Source: Heterotrichella gracilis (Eukaryota; Sar; Xanthophyceae; Tribonematales; Xanthonemataceae). Taken from it: a stretch of 64,000 nt of DNA. Positions 1 to 8,040 of this stretch are shown here, in pieces; the stretch's first letter is position 1, and every line of letters starts with the position of its first letter. Under the pieces are notes generated by a model. The model ran no database searches, was not told the DNA's origin, and saw only the letters and a list, made by a program, of their open reading frames with translations. The stretch covers positions 434,001-498,000 of the forward strand of contig JAULBX010000002.1 of NCBI GenBank assembly GCA_032358255.1, written 5' to 3'. Position numbers and translations under genes: made by a program.

Positions 1-1539
1 TTGTTCTTTTAAATAAGCATCGGCATCTGGCGCAAAAGTAATTTGTTTTTGACCTGATGTATAAACGGCAATAGCATGAAGTTCTTCAGGCAAATAATCA
101 TCAAAGTGAAAATACTCTGTGAAACGTGATTTTAATCCAGGGTTACTTTCTATAAAACTTCTTATTTGTTTAGGATAGCCAGCGCCAATAATAGCAATAT
201 CACCGGGACCATCACTCATTTCTTTTAAAAGCATTTCAATAACTTCTTTACCAAAATCTTTGCTATCATCATCTGAACGAGCTAATGAATATGCCTCATC
301 TATAAATAAAATACCGCCGCGGGCGCTATCTATCATTTTTTTAGTTTTTGGTGCTGTTTGCCCTATATACTCACCAACCAATGCGGCGCGATCTACTTCA
401 ACAACGTGACCTTTGGTTAACAAGCCCATTTTATTATAGATCTTGCCTAACATTTTTACAATGGTAGTTTTTCCTGTTCCGGGATTACCGGTGAAAATAC
501 TATGCAAAGCAATTTTACCCGAATCATCAAAACCTTTTTCTTTACGAAGTTTATTAAAATTTAAGTAAGTAATATTCTCGCGAATAGATTTTTTTACACC
601 TTCTAAACCTATCAACGCATCTAATTCGGCTAGTAATTCCTCCAACGTTTTTTCAGAAGCACCTTCGTTATTATTTGGATTTTGACTTGCGCTTGAATTA
701 CCTGCAGTTAAAGTTTGCTCAATGGTTTTTAATAATGGTGTTTCACCCTCTTCTTCAACGTTTGCACAATTAAACGTAGTTGCCCCAATTAACACATCGT
801 TAAAAACAACTTCCACTAAATATTTGTCGTCTGTCCAAATGCCGGGCGTATCGCTACCCCAGGCTTTTTCAAAAGTATAAGTGTAATCGATTTTGTTTGC
901 ATCTACATAACCAGTTTGCACTACCGAAGCTTTTGGCTGACCCGAGTCATCGTGAAAATTCACAAACAATTCGTAATGATAATCAAGGGCTGTGATGTTT
1001 TTGAATTTAACTTCAGCCCAAACATATTTTGTATCGTTCTTGCTAAAAGTTTTTAGGTATTTGCGATTACGTTCTTGCCATCCATCATGATGACTGTTGT
1101 ACAATTTAATATGTTCAATTTCCAAATATGGATTTGCGTGAGTAGTTACTTCGCCAACATCATTAATGTGAAATAATTTTTCACCAATAAAAACATCATC
1201 AACATAGGCTTGCCACAAATAGCTGCCTTTTGTCCAAAAGCCACCTTTATTTTCAACTCCCCAACCATCGCGTAAATAAAAAATGTTCTCATCTTTTTTT
1301 ACATTAATGGTTAATTCTCGGTTACATATTTCTTTTTTACCAACATTTTCAACGCACTTGAGATTTACTTTCGCTGTCCAATCTTCTTCGTCAAATAGTT
1401 TATTAAAAATTGCCAATTCAACCCGTATATAATCTATCTCAGCTTTATCCATTGCTGTACGGTAACGTTTTTGGTTGTTCACCATCCACTCATTGTTGCA
1501 AAATGTTTGCAAGCTCTTAAACTTGTATCTTTTCTCCAT
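1..1539 (-). CDS. CbbX/SpoVK-like AAA+ ATPase with duplicated N-terminal beta domain, 3' end cut by window edge
   Basis: Reading leftwards from ATG at 1539, 513 codons are open to the edge, so the C terminus is missing. Residues about 34-128 and 172-262 look like two copies of one beta-rich unit, each ending in a tryptophan-containing segment followed by a D-V-x-I-G motif. An acidic, Asn/Ser-rich linker (about 262-300) leads to the ATPase: Walker A GNPGTGKT at 351-358, Walker B ILFIDEAY with D414-E415, and an arginine-finger motif NPGLKSRF. The ATPase matches the CbbX/CfxQ/SpoVK group, hexameric remodellers of protein complexes. The substrate is unknown; the N-terminal repeats are probably the targeting part (inference). 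No promoter was recognised upstream. Confidence 0.85.
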   Translation of the reverse strand, partial: MEKRYKFKSLQTFCNNEWMVNNQKRYRTAMDKAEIDYIRVELAIFNKLFDEEDWTAKVNLKCVENVGKKEICNRELTINVKKDENIFYLRDGWGVENKGGFWTKGSYLWQAYVDDVFIGEKLFHINDVGEVTTHANPYLEIEHIKLYNSHHDGWQERNRKYLKTFSKNDTKYVWAEVKFKNITALDYHYELFVNFHDDSGQPKASVVQTGYVDANKIDYTYTFEKAWGSDTPGIWTDDKYLVEVVFNDVLIGATTFNCANVEEEGETPLLKTIEQTLTAGNSSASQNPNNNEGASEKTLEELLAELDALIGLEGVKKSIRENITYLNFNKLRKEKGFDDSGKIALHSIFTGNPGTGKTTIVKMLGKIYNKMGLLTKGHVVEVDRAALVGEYIGQTAPKTKKMIDSARGGILFIDEAYSLARSDDDSKDFGKEVIEMLLKEMSDGPGDIAIIGAGYPKQIRSFIESNPGLKSRFTEYFHFDDYLPEELHAIAVYTSGQKQITFAPDADAYLKEQ

Positions 1540-1611
1540 TATCAAAAAATTTTATCTATTAAAAATAAAGAAACTAATTAAAAAAAGGAAATTATTTGGC
1601 CTTTTTTTGAG

Positions 1612-1643
1612 TTTGGGCTTTAAGGTTTAAAGGCTTATTTTTG
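1612..1643 (+). promoter_or_regulatory. Bacteroidota-type promoter of the MarC-like gene
   Basis: TTTG at 1612-1615, a 20-nt spacer, then TATTTTTG at 1636-1643. This matches the consensus TTTG-N19-21-TAnnTTTG. The start codon is 6 nt after the box, where transcription is expected to begin, so the mRNA may be leaderless. Confidence 0.7.
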
Positions 1644-1649
1644 TAAGTA

Positions 1650-2222
1650 ATGAACCTTGTTTTTGACATTGTAGAAATATTAAAGGTAACCACCGTGTTA
1701 TTTGCGGTTATAGACGTAATTGGCTCAATACCAGTCATTATCAGCCTTAAACAAAAAGCCGGGGATATTGATTCTTTTAAAGCCTCATGGGTTTCGCTGG
1801 CAATTATGCTTGTTTTTTTATTTATCGGCCAAAGTATTCTTGACATTATTGGCATTAAAGTAGAGGATTTTGCCATTGCGGGCTCTTTTGTTTTGTTTTT
1901 TATAGCCCTTGAAATGATCTTAGGAATAAAAATTTATAAGGATGAAGTACCAGCAACAGCATCGGTTGTTCCGTTAGCTTTTCCATTAATTGCAGGAACG
2001 GGAACGTTAACAACATTACTTTCAATACGAGCAGAATATAATTTGCTCTCCATCATCATTGCCATTTTTATAAATGTGGTAATAGTTTATTTTGTTTTAA
2101 AATATATTAGTCTGTTAGAAAAATTATTAGGTGTTGGTGGCATTGCCATTCTAAAAAAAGTTTTTGGAATTGTGCTTTTAGCATTGGCTATAAAATTATT
2201 CAGAAAATACACTGGCCTTTAA
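1650..2222 (+). CDS. MarC family integral membrane protein
   Basis: 190 residues with about six hydrophobic segments and the pattern of the MarC/UPF0056 family: the N-terminal VLFAVIDVIGSIPVI segment and a later PLAFPLIAGTGTLTTLL segment. The length is normal for the family. It is an inner-membrane protein whose function is not established; the old link to multiple antibiotic resistance was not upheld. The ATG at 1650 sits directly after a promoter -7 box. The DUF486 gene follows 15 nt after its stop, so the two are probably cotranscribed. Confidence 0.85.
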   Translation: MNLVFDIVEILKVTTVLFAVIDVIGSIPVIISLKQKAGDIDSFKASWVSLAIMLVFLFIGQSILDIIGIKVEDFAIAGSFVLFFIALEMILGIKIYKDEVPATASVVPLAFPLIAGTGTLTTLLSIRAEYNLLSIIIAIFINVVIVYFVLKYISLLEKLLGVGGIAILKKVFGIVLLALAIKLFRKYTGL

Positions 2223-2237
2223 TTTTAAATTGAAAAT

Positions 2238-2609
2238 ATGTCGAGAGGATTAAGTACCATTTTATTATTAATTGCCTCGAATACATTTATGACCATTGCC
2301 TGGTACGGACATTTGCGTTATAAGGATATTAGTTTTTTAAAGAATACCGGAATGATAACAGCAATTTTACTTAGCTGGGGAATTGCTTTATTTGAATATA
2401 GTTTAATGGTGCCAGCGAATAAATTAGGCTCTTCAATAAATGGCGGACCCTTCAACATGTGGCAATTAAAACTGATACAGGAAGTAATTTCAATATCAGT
2501 TTTTATAATTTTTACTTTGGTATTTTTTAAAACCGAAACATTAAAATGGAACCATTTAATTGGTTTTATTTTTTTAATTGCCGCGGTTTATTTTTTCTTT
2601 AAGAAGTAA
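2238..2609 (+). CDS. DUF486 (DMT superfamily-like) small membrane protein
   Basis: 123 residues with four hydrophobic segments: about residues 4-22, 38-57, 78-100 and 106-121. The segment FMTIAWYGHLRY near the N terminus and NKLGSS before the third helix are typical of the DUF486 family, which resembles half-size drug/metabolite transporters. No substrate is known. It lies 15 nt downstream of the MarC-like gene, in the same direction. Its stop codon directly abuts the stop of the convergent DUF2461 gene. Confidence 0.8.
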   Translation: MSRGLSTILLLIASNTFMTIAWYGHLRYKDISFLKNTGMITAILLSWGIALFEYSLMVPANKLGSSINGGPFNMWQLKLIQEVISISVFIIFTLVFFKTETLKWNHLIGFIFLIAAVYFFFKK

Positions 2610-2617
2610 TTACTTCT
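2602..2617. repeat. perfect 16-bp palindrome across two abutting stop codons
   Basis: AGAAGTAATTACTTCT is its own reverse complement and contains the stop codons of the two convergent genes. There is no U-run after it, so it is a weak terminator candidate at best. Confidence 0.5.
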
Positions 2618-3269
2618 CCGTTGCTTCTCTCAAATATTCTAAAAAAGGATGCATGGCTTTAAAACCGGCAACAATTTCTTTGGCTGAATTTTTATCAAGA
2701 ATTTGTTTATTCGTGAAAGCGTGACTCACAATAAAATGACGATTACGCAAAAGATCAATTAACGGATGTTCTTTATCATAGCCTTTTGGGGCGGTCTTTA
2801 AAGCACCGTCTTCATCTAATCCTTTATAATATTTTTTAAAGGAAGCCGACTTAAGGATCTTTAATAATGGGGCCGAGTTGTAATCTATTTCCTGACGTAT
2901 CGCATTTAGCATTTCAGGTTCGGGCATCCAAACTCCGCCGGCAATAAAATTTGAATCGGGTTGTACGTGAAAATAATAGCCTGGCCCAACCGCTTTTTTT
3001 CCGCCAGGATTAATACTTGCGCCCATATTGTTTTTGTATGGCGTTTTATCTTTGCTAAAACGTACATCTTTGTAAATTCTAAAAGTACAATCCTTTGCCT
3101 TCATATCAGGCGAGACCTTCTTATCAAATTTGGCAACGCCGTTAATTATTTGTTGTACAAAAACTTCAAAGTCTTCTTTTGCTTTTATATATGTGTTTTT
3201 GTTCTTCTCAAACCAATCTCGATTGTTATTGGCTTCTAATTTTTTTAAAAATGAAAAAACAGTTTCCAT
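2610..3269 (-). CDS. DUF2461 (TIGR02453 family) protein
   Basis: 219 residues, a normal length for this widespread family of unknown function. Family signatures are FLKKLEANNNRDWFEKNK at the N terminus, the central FRIYKDVRFSKDKTPYKNN segment, and GYYFHVQPDSNFIAGGVW. It has no signal peptide or membrane helix, so it is predicted cytoplasmic. It starts 11 nt after the AI-2E family permease gene and is probably cotranscribed with it. It ends exactly where the convergent DUF486 gene ends. Confidence 0.9.
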   Translation of the reverse strand: METVFSFLKKLEANNNRDWFEKNKNTYIKAKEDFEVFVQQIINGVAKFDKKVSPDMKAKDCTFRIYKDVRFSKDKTPYKNNMGASINPGGKKAVGPGYYFHVQPDSNFIAGGVWMPEPEMLNAIRQEIDYNSAPLLKILKSASFKKYYKGLDEDGALKTAPKGYDKEHPLIDLLRNRHFIVSHAFTNKQILDKNSAKEIVAGFKAMHPFLEYLREATEK

Positions 3270-3280
3270 AGTTTATATTT

Positions 3281-4369
3281 TTATTCTGTAATATTTTCTG
3301 AAATTTTTCTAAAGAATTTAAGATGACTTAAAAACTCTGATGCAATGATACGAATGATGGTGTAAACGGGTAAAGCTATTACCATTCCAAAGATACCCCC
3401 AATGGTCCCTGCCATGAGTGTTACAATAAAGATCTCGAGTGGATGTGCTTTTACCGAACTTGAAAAAAGAAATGGCTGAATAATAAAGCCATCTACTAAA
3501 TTAATAGTAAGCAAGGTAAAAAAGATAGTATTAATGGTGGAGCCTATTAATTCGTAACTGCCTGTACTTATACATGAGCTGACGCCCAGAATAATAGCGA
3601 TGATCATGGTTATGGCTGAACCTATGTACGGTATAACATTTAAGAGGCCTGCACAAAAAGCAATAATAAGGGCATTCTTAATTCCAAAAATAGTTAGGAA
3701 TAAAAAAACTGCTCCACCAACAATGAACATATCAATAAATAAACTCACAAAATATTTGCTCAGCATTTTTTTTGACATCTTTAAAACCTCGCGCATTTCT
3801 TTTTCAACCCCCAGAGGCGTAATGGTTAGCAAACTATTCTTAACTATTCTTTCATCTTTTAATAAAAAGAAAGTAATAAATAAAGTACATAACATACCGC
3901 CAAAAATTGTTCCAAAATATTGAAAGGTATTGTTAACCACCATGCTGATGTTCTTTGTATTTACATATTCTGTTACCTGGGTAGAAAGATTTTGTTTCAG
4001 ATCTTCTTCGCTACCAACTTTTAAAAGCAAACTTTTAATACCCGGAAACTGCTCCAGGATATTATGAAAAACGTCATAAAAATTTAAAGCTGATAGAAAA
4101 CGTATTTCTGTTGCGAGCGGTGGAATAATAAGAAAGAATAAACCAAAGAGCACAGAAACTATTAGTAAGATTGTTATAAGGGCAGCAAGCGCATCTGGCA
4201 TGTTTCTCTTACCAAATTTTATCTTTCCAAGTTTATAAGTGATAGGATAACCAACCAAAAATAATACCAATGAGATAGCGATGTAGATAACGATCTTAAA
4301 AAATAAAAATGCAAAAGCAACTATGGCCAAAAGACCAATAATTCGCCATATATTTATTTTTAAAGGCAT
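3281..4369 (-). CDS. AI-2E/PerM family transporter
   Basis: 362 residues with about eight membrane helices: a cluster of N-terminal helices, a soluble stretch around residues 90-150, then a C-terminal cluster containing the family signature FCAGLLNVIPYIGSAI and a final GTIGGIFGMVIALPVY helix. The family contains AI-2 exporters and Na+/H+ antiporter-like members, so the substrate cannot be assigned. The ATG at 4369 is only 5 nt after TATCTTTG on the minus strand. First gene of a two-gene unit with DUF2461. Confidence 0.85.
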   Translation of the reverse strand: MPLKINIWRIIGLLAIVAFAFLFFKIVIYIAISLVLFLVGYPITYKLGKIKFGKRNMPDALAALITILLIVSVLFGLFFLIIPPLATEIRFLSALNFYDVFHNILEQFPGIKSLLLKVGSEEDLKQNLSTQVTEYVNTKNISMVVNNTFQYFGTIFGGMLCTLFITFFLLKDERIVKNSLLTITPLGVEKEMREVLKMSKKMLSKYFVSLFIDMFIVGGAVFLFLTIFGIKNALIIAFCAGLLNVIPYIGSAITMIIAIILGVSSCISTGSYELIGSTINTIFFTLLTINLVDGFIIQPFLFSSSVKAHPLEIFIVTLMAGTIGGIFGMVIALPVYTIIRIIASEFLSHLKFFRKISENITE

Positions 4370-4374
4370 GTAAA

Positions 4375-4382
4375 CAAAGATA
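4375..4382 (-). promoter_or_regulatory. -7 box TATCTTTG of the AI-2E permease gene
   Basis: Minus-strand TATCTTTG ends 5 nt before the ATG at 4369. No clear -33 TTG at normal spacing. The placement predicts a leaderless or nearly leaderless mRNA. Confidence 0.5.
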
Positions 4383-4394
4383 GTTTTAATTGGT

Positions 4395-4402
4395 TAACTT
4401 TG
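4395..4402 (+). promoter_or_regulatory. -7 box TAACTTTG of the GWxTD gene
   Basis: TAACTTTG ends 5 nt before the GTG at 4408. It is only 12 bp from the divergent -7 box at 4375-4382, so the two promoters overlap. No obvious -33 element. Confidence 0.5.
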
Positions 4403-4407
4403 GAAGA

Positions 4408-5685
4408 GTGAAAAAATTAATCCCTAAAATAATTACAATTTTTATCATTTTTTTGGTAGCTGGCTGCATTACCCGAAAACCATTTGTTTCTAAACCAACC
4501 AAAAGTCTGGTTAACCCCGATAGCGAATTATTAGAAGTAAATGCCATAGCCTATCATTTAAATGATTCTGTTACTGTTAGTTATTTGGAAATTAAAAACG
4601 AGAATTTAATTTACAAGCGTCCCGATACTTCTTCTGCTTTTTACGCCGACCTGCGTATCTCTTATAAACTTTTAACGGAGCCCAATTCGAGAAAGATAAT
4701 CGATAGCAACTCTTACCATATTATTGATAGAGCAACGGAGCAAGTGGAAATTAAATCGCTGGTATCTAAATTTAATTTAAAAGCCAGAAACAATGCCAAT
4801 TACTTTTTAGAGATAAATGTTTTTGACCTCAACAAAAAAATAAAATATACTAAAGGATTGAACATTTATAAAAAAAATAATTTTACCGAGCAAAATTTTT
4901 TGATCACCTACAACGATATTATTTCTTTTAAAACACATTTTTTAAAGAACGAAACGGTAGTGGTTAGATTCGCAAATCCTGCCATTAACCAAATAACTGT
5001 AAATTGTTTCTTTAAAGAGTTTGGCCCTGCCCTTCCTCCATTTTCTACCAAAACAATTGATGAATTTAAATACAAGCCAGACAGTGTTTTTAAAATGGAG
5101 CTTAGTACCAACCAATTTCAGTTAACCATGCCACGCAACGGTTTTCTTCATGTCGTTCCTGCTCAGGACATAAACGAAGGTTTAACGCTTTATACTTACG
5201 ATAAAACTTTTCCGGGTGTAAGTAATAGTGATGAAATGATAAACTGCACTCGTTATTTGATGAGTAAAGATGAATTTGATTCTTGTAAAACTGCTCTTGA
5301 TAAAAAAGTAGCAATTGATAATTTTTGGATAAGCATTGCAGGAAGCAAGGAGCGCGCTAAAGAATTGTTAAAACGTTATTATGGTCGCGTAAAAGAAGCC
5401 AATAAATATTACACCAGTTATACGCAAGGCTGGAAAACCGATAGAGGGATGATATTTATTGTTTTTGGAACACCAACCAATATATATAGAAGCAGCAAAG
5501 GCGAAACATGGGTCTATGGTGTAGAAACAAATCCAAACGCTACACGTTTTATATTTAACAAAACACAAAACCCATTTAGCGATAACGATTATGTTTTAGA
5601 ACGTTCTCAGTTTTTTAAAGAACCATATTATACAGCGGTAGATTTTTGGCGACAAGGCCATGTGTATATTAATAACGGTAGGTAG
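4408..5685 (+). CDS. GWxTD domain lipoprotein
   Basis: About 425 residues from GTG 4408. I prefer this start over TTG 4390 because 4390 lies upstream of the promoter box, and because GTG gives a clean lipoprotein signal: Lys-Lys, a hydrophobic core, then lipobox LVAGC. The C-terminal part carries the family signature GWKTDRGMIFIVFGTP, with GETWVYG following. GWxTD proteins are common in Bacteroidota and other environmental phyla; their role is unknown. Expected location is a membrane, facing the periplasm or outside. It is monocistronic, with a structured repeat downstream. Confidence 0.85.
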   Translation: MKKLIPKIITIFIIFLVAGCITRKPFVSKPTKSLVNPDSELLEVNAIAYHLNDSVTVSYLEIKNENLIYKRPDTSSAFYADLRISYKLLTEPNSRKIIDSNSYHIIDRATEQVEIKSLVSKFNLKARNNANYFLEINVFDLNKKIKYTKGLNIYKKNNFTEQNFLITYNDIISFKTHFLKNETVVVRFANPAINQITVNCFFKEFGPALPPFSTKTIDEFKYKPDSVFKMELSTNQFQLTMPRNGFLHVVPAQDINEGLTLYTYDKTFPGVSNSDEMINCTRYLMSKDEFDSCKTALDKKVAIDNFWISIAGSKERAKELLKRYYGRVKEANKYYTSYTQGWKTDRGMIFIVFGTPTNIYRSSKGETWVYGVETNPNATRFIFNKTQNPFSDNDYVLERSQFFKEPYYTAVDFWRQGHVYINNGR

Positions 5686-5700
5686 TTACAAATAAAATTT

Positions 5701-5848
5701 AACCACATAGGCACATAGAATTTTTTGGTCAACAAGACATTTGATAGATAAGGTCATCATAGGTTTTTCATCGCATAGCGATGAAAACTATGTTACTCTA
5801 TTAAAATTATTATTTAAACTCTTTAAGAACTATGTTTTCTATGTGGTT
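5701..5848. repeat. nested inverted-repeat intergenic element
   Basis: Outer arms AACCACATAG (5701-5710) and CTATGTGGTT (5839-5848) are exact inverted copies, with imperfect pairing continuing inwards (CACATAG facing CTATG). At the centre TTTTCATCGC (5765-5774) and GCGATGAAAA (5778-5787) form a perfect 10-bp stem with a 3-nt loop. It almost fills the gap between the convergent GWxTD and rnhA genes. It looks like a REP/MITE-type intergenic repeat and may also end transcription. No reading frame in it. Confidence 0.65.
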
Positions 5849-5857
5849 TAGATCTTT

Positions 5858-6340
5858 TTAGTCTTCAAGCAAACCGCCCTTTTTAAGCAATTCATATCCC
5901 TCATCTTTTGGCAAATTTGGTAATTTAGAAGCTGCAACTGCTAACTCATCGCAGCGGTTATTTTCTACATTGGTTGCATGGCCTTTTACCCAAATAAATT
6001 GATGTTTTTTGGCATCGTATATCCTTAAAAATCGTTGCCAAAGATCAACGTTGGCCTTGTTTTTAAAGCCAGTTTTACGCCAGCCAAATACCCACTTTAA
6101 ATTAATAGAATCAACCACATATTTACTGTCGGAATAGACCTTAACAGGCAGATCGTTGCTTGTAACACTCTCTAAACCTACAATTACAGCCAATAATTCC
6201 ATGCGGTTATTAGTGGTTAATTTAAAGCCGCCGCTTATTTCCTTACGGTGTTGCTTAAATTTTAAAACCACGCCAAACCCACCCGGGCCGGGGTTTCCGC
6301 TCGCAGCGCCATCGGTATATAATTCAATAAAAGTTTCCAA
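5858..6340 (-). CDS. rnhA: ribonuclease HI
   Basis: 160 residues, the normal length for a bacterial enzyme that cleaves the RNA strand of RNA-DNA hybrids in the cytoplasm. The catalytic carboxylates are all visible: D10 (YTDGAASGNPGPGG), E48 (NNRMELLAV), D71 (SDSKYVVDSI) and D131 (NRCDELA), with the histidine of the VKGHA loop at H121. The start used is TTG at 6340; no ATG precedes the conserved N terminus in frame, so a non-ATG start is needed. It is isolated between two structured repeats. Confidence 0.93.
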   Translation of the reverse strand: METFIELYTDGAASGNPGPGGFGVVLKFKQHRKEISGGFKLTTNNRMELLAVIVGLESVTSNDLPVKVYSDSKYVVDSINLKWVFGWRKTGFKNKANVDLWQRFLRIYDAKKHQFIWVKGHATNVENNRCDELAVAASKLPNLPKDEGYELLKKGGLLED

Positions 6341-6390
6341 TTCTGGGTTTAAGTTAGCCTTTTTAGGGCCAATATTAAGTTTAAATTACT

Positions 6391-6553
6391 AGAGCACGTT
6401 TAAATTTATATAATAAAATTGTTTACAGCTTATTTTTTAGCGAAACAAGGCGAATTTTGTAGACATAACTGAACATTTATGGCGAAAAATTTAACGAAGT
6501 TGTAGCAAAAAAGAAGCGAAAACAAATTATTTGATGAATTTTAAACGTGCTCT
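6391..6553. mobile_element. MITE-like element with 14-bp terminal inverted repeats
   Basis: AGAGCACGTTTAAA (6391-6404) is exactly mirrored by TTTAAACGTGCTCT (6540-6553), framing 163 bp with no plausible reading frame. I see no obvious target-site duplication in the flanks. The size, terminal repeats and position between genes resemble a non-autonomous element, but a regulatory RNA or long hairpin cannot be excluded. Confidence 0.5.
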
Positions 6554-6577
6554 TTGATATTTTAGATGGATGTTTTA

Positions 6578-6608
6578 TTGGTAAAATGTAAATTAGTAGG
6601 TATATTCG
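6578..6608 (+). promoter_or_regulatory. probable sucD promoter
   Basis: TTG (6578-6580), a 20-nt spacer, then TATATTCG (6601-6608), one mismatch from TAnnTTTG. It lies 20 nt before the sucD ATG and begins 25 bp after the terminal-repeat element. Confidence 0.45.
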
Positions 6609-6628
6609 TATCTCTAAAATCAAAAAAC

Positions 6629-7519
6629 ATGTCAGTATTAGTAAATAAAAATTCGAAGGTGATCGTACAGGGCTTTACCGGTGGAGAAGGAACTTTTCAC
6701 GCAACCCAAATGATCGAGTATGGAACTAACGTTGTTGGTGGTGTTACCCCCGGCAAAGGCGGAACAACACATTTAGATCGCCCCGTTTTTAATACTGTTT
6801 CAGAAGCGGTTCAAAAAGTAAACGCTGATGTATCCATCATTTTTGTACCGGCTGCTTTTGCTGCGGATGCCATTATGGAATCTGCCGATGCAGGTATTAA
6901 AGTAATTGTGTGTATTACAGAAGGCATTCCTGTTAAGGATATGATCTACGTTAAAGAATATTTAAAAGGAAAAGCTTGCCGTTTAATTGGCCCTAACTGT
7001 CCTGGTGTTATTACAGCCGGTGAAGCTAAGGTTGGTATTATGCCTGGCTTTGTATTTAAAAAAGGTAAAATTGGTATTGTTTCAAAAAGTGGAACTTTAA
7101 CTTATGAAGCAGCTGACCAAATTGTAAAAGCAGGTATGGGCATTACTACTGCAATTGGTATTGGTGGTGATCCGATCATTGGAACGCCAACTAAAGATGC
7201 CGTTGAATTATTAATGAACGATCCTGAAACCGAAGCTATTGTTATGATAGGCGAGATTGGTGGAAATTACGAAGCGGAAGCTGCACGTTGGATAAAAGCA
7301 AATGGAAATAAAAAACCGGTTGTTGGATTTATTGCAGGTCAAACTGCTCCAAAAGGACGTACAATGGGTCACGCAGGTGCAATTGTTGGTGGCGCTGAAG
7401 ATACAGCTCAGGCAAAAATGAAAATATTACGCGAGTGCGGAATTTTTGTTTGCGAAAGCCCTGCAGAAATTGGTAAAACAATGGCTGCTGTTTTAAAAGG
7501 CGAAAAAGTTACAGCTTAA
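6629..7519 (+). CDS. sucD: succinyl-CoA ligase (ADP-forming), alpha subunit
   Basis: 296 residues from ATG 6629, whose N terminus ([20 protein letters not shown]) matches family starts. An in-frame ATG at 6566 would add 21 unrelated residues and lies upstream of the likely promoter. The subunit binds CoA and carries the phosphohistidine, here H248 in [13 protein letters not shown]. With SucC it interconverts succinyl-CoA and succinate in the TCA cycle while making ATP or GTP. sucC is not adjacent. A hairpin terminator follows. Confidence 0.95.
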   Translation: MSVLVNKNSKVIVQGFTGGEGTFHATQMIEYGTNVVGGVTPGKGGTTHLDRPVFNTVSEAVQKVNADVSIIFVPAAFAADAIMESADAGIKVIVCITEGIPVKDMIYVKEYLKGKACRLIGPNCPGVITAGEAKVGIMPGFVFKKGKIGIVSKSGTLTYEAADQIVKAGMGITTAIGIGGDPIIGTPTKDAVELLMNDPETEAIVMIGEIGGNYEAEAARWIKANGNKKPVVGFIAGQTAPKGRTMGHAGAIVGGAEDTAQAKMKILRECGIFVCESPAEIGKTMAAVLKGEKVTA

Positions 7520-7542
7520 TTTATTTTATATAGAATTAAAGG

Positions 7543-7572
7543 ACCGCATTCATAATTGATTGCGGTTTTTTT
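7543..7572 (+). terminator. rho-independent terminator of sucD
   Basis: ACCGCA (7543-7548) pairs with TGCGGT (7561-7566), followed by a T run on the plus strand. Confidence 0.75.
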
Positions 7573-7579
7573 ATTTTCT

Positions 7580-7960
7580 TTAGGCAAATTGTTTTTTCAA
7601 TTTTCTAAAAAACAGAGCAGCCATAATACAACCAAAAGAATTGGCCACAAAATCCTGCCAGTCCGCACTTCGATTACTAAAACACTTTGCCTGCATTATT
7701 TCTAAAAGGCCGCCATACAAAACGCAAAGTAAAAAATAAATGATCAACCATTGTTTTGGCTGGTTAAGCTTTAACGCAACTACAAATAATAAACTATTTA
7801 GTATAAAGAACATGGTAGCGTGCACCCATTTATCAAAACTCAACATCTCTAACCAACTAACACTTGGTATATAATGGCCTGGCGTGGCGCATAAAGCAAA
7901 GATAATTGCAGCCCAAACAACTGAGAATAATAAACTGTTTTTATAAATAAGTTGTTTCAA
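7580..7960 (-). CDS. VanZ-like family membrane protein
   Basis: 126 residues with four hydrophobic segments. The layout is that of VanZ-like proteins: an N-terminal helix followed by a proline-rich ATPGHYIP loop, KWVHATMFFILN before the second helix, and a late RSADWQDFVANSFG motif before the last helix. The function outside glycopeptide-resistance operons is unknown. The start is TTG at 7960, with no ATG in frame upstream. It follows gcvH but a strong hairpin terminator lies between them, so it may be transcribed separately. It converges on sucD. Confidence 0.75.
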   Translation of the reverse strand: MKQLIYKNSLLFSVVWAAIIFALCATPGHYIPSVSWLEMLSFDKWVHATMFFILNSLLFVVALKLNQPKQWLIIYFLLCVLYGGLLEIMQAKCFSNRSADWQDFVANSFGCIMAALFFRKLKKQFA

Positions 7961-7984
7961 TTTTTTATTCAGGATAAAAGTGCA

Positions 7985-8021
7985 AACAAAAAACCCTTTC
8001 GAGTTAAACTGGAAAGGGTTT
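7985..8021 (-). terminator. rho-independent terminator after gcvH
   Basis: AAACCCTTTC (7991-8000) and GAAAGGGTTT (8012-8021) form a perfect 10-bp stem. On the minus strand it is followed by a T-rich tail, so it ends the gcvH transcript. Confidence 0.8.
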
Positions 8022-8040
8022 TAAATTTATAACGCTAAAA

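Noticed and set aside
1592-1876. minus-strand reading frame opposite the MarC-like gene
   Set aside because: It lies over the promoter and the 5' part of a recognised gene and has no family features.
2961-3239. plus-strand reading frame inside DUF2461
   Set aside because: A shadow of the conserved minus-strand gene; low-complexity composition.
6566-6628. upstream extension of SucD
   Set aside because: The 21 extra residues do not match the family N terminus and span the likely promoter.
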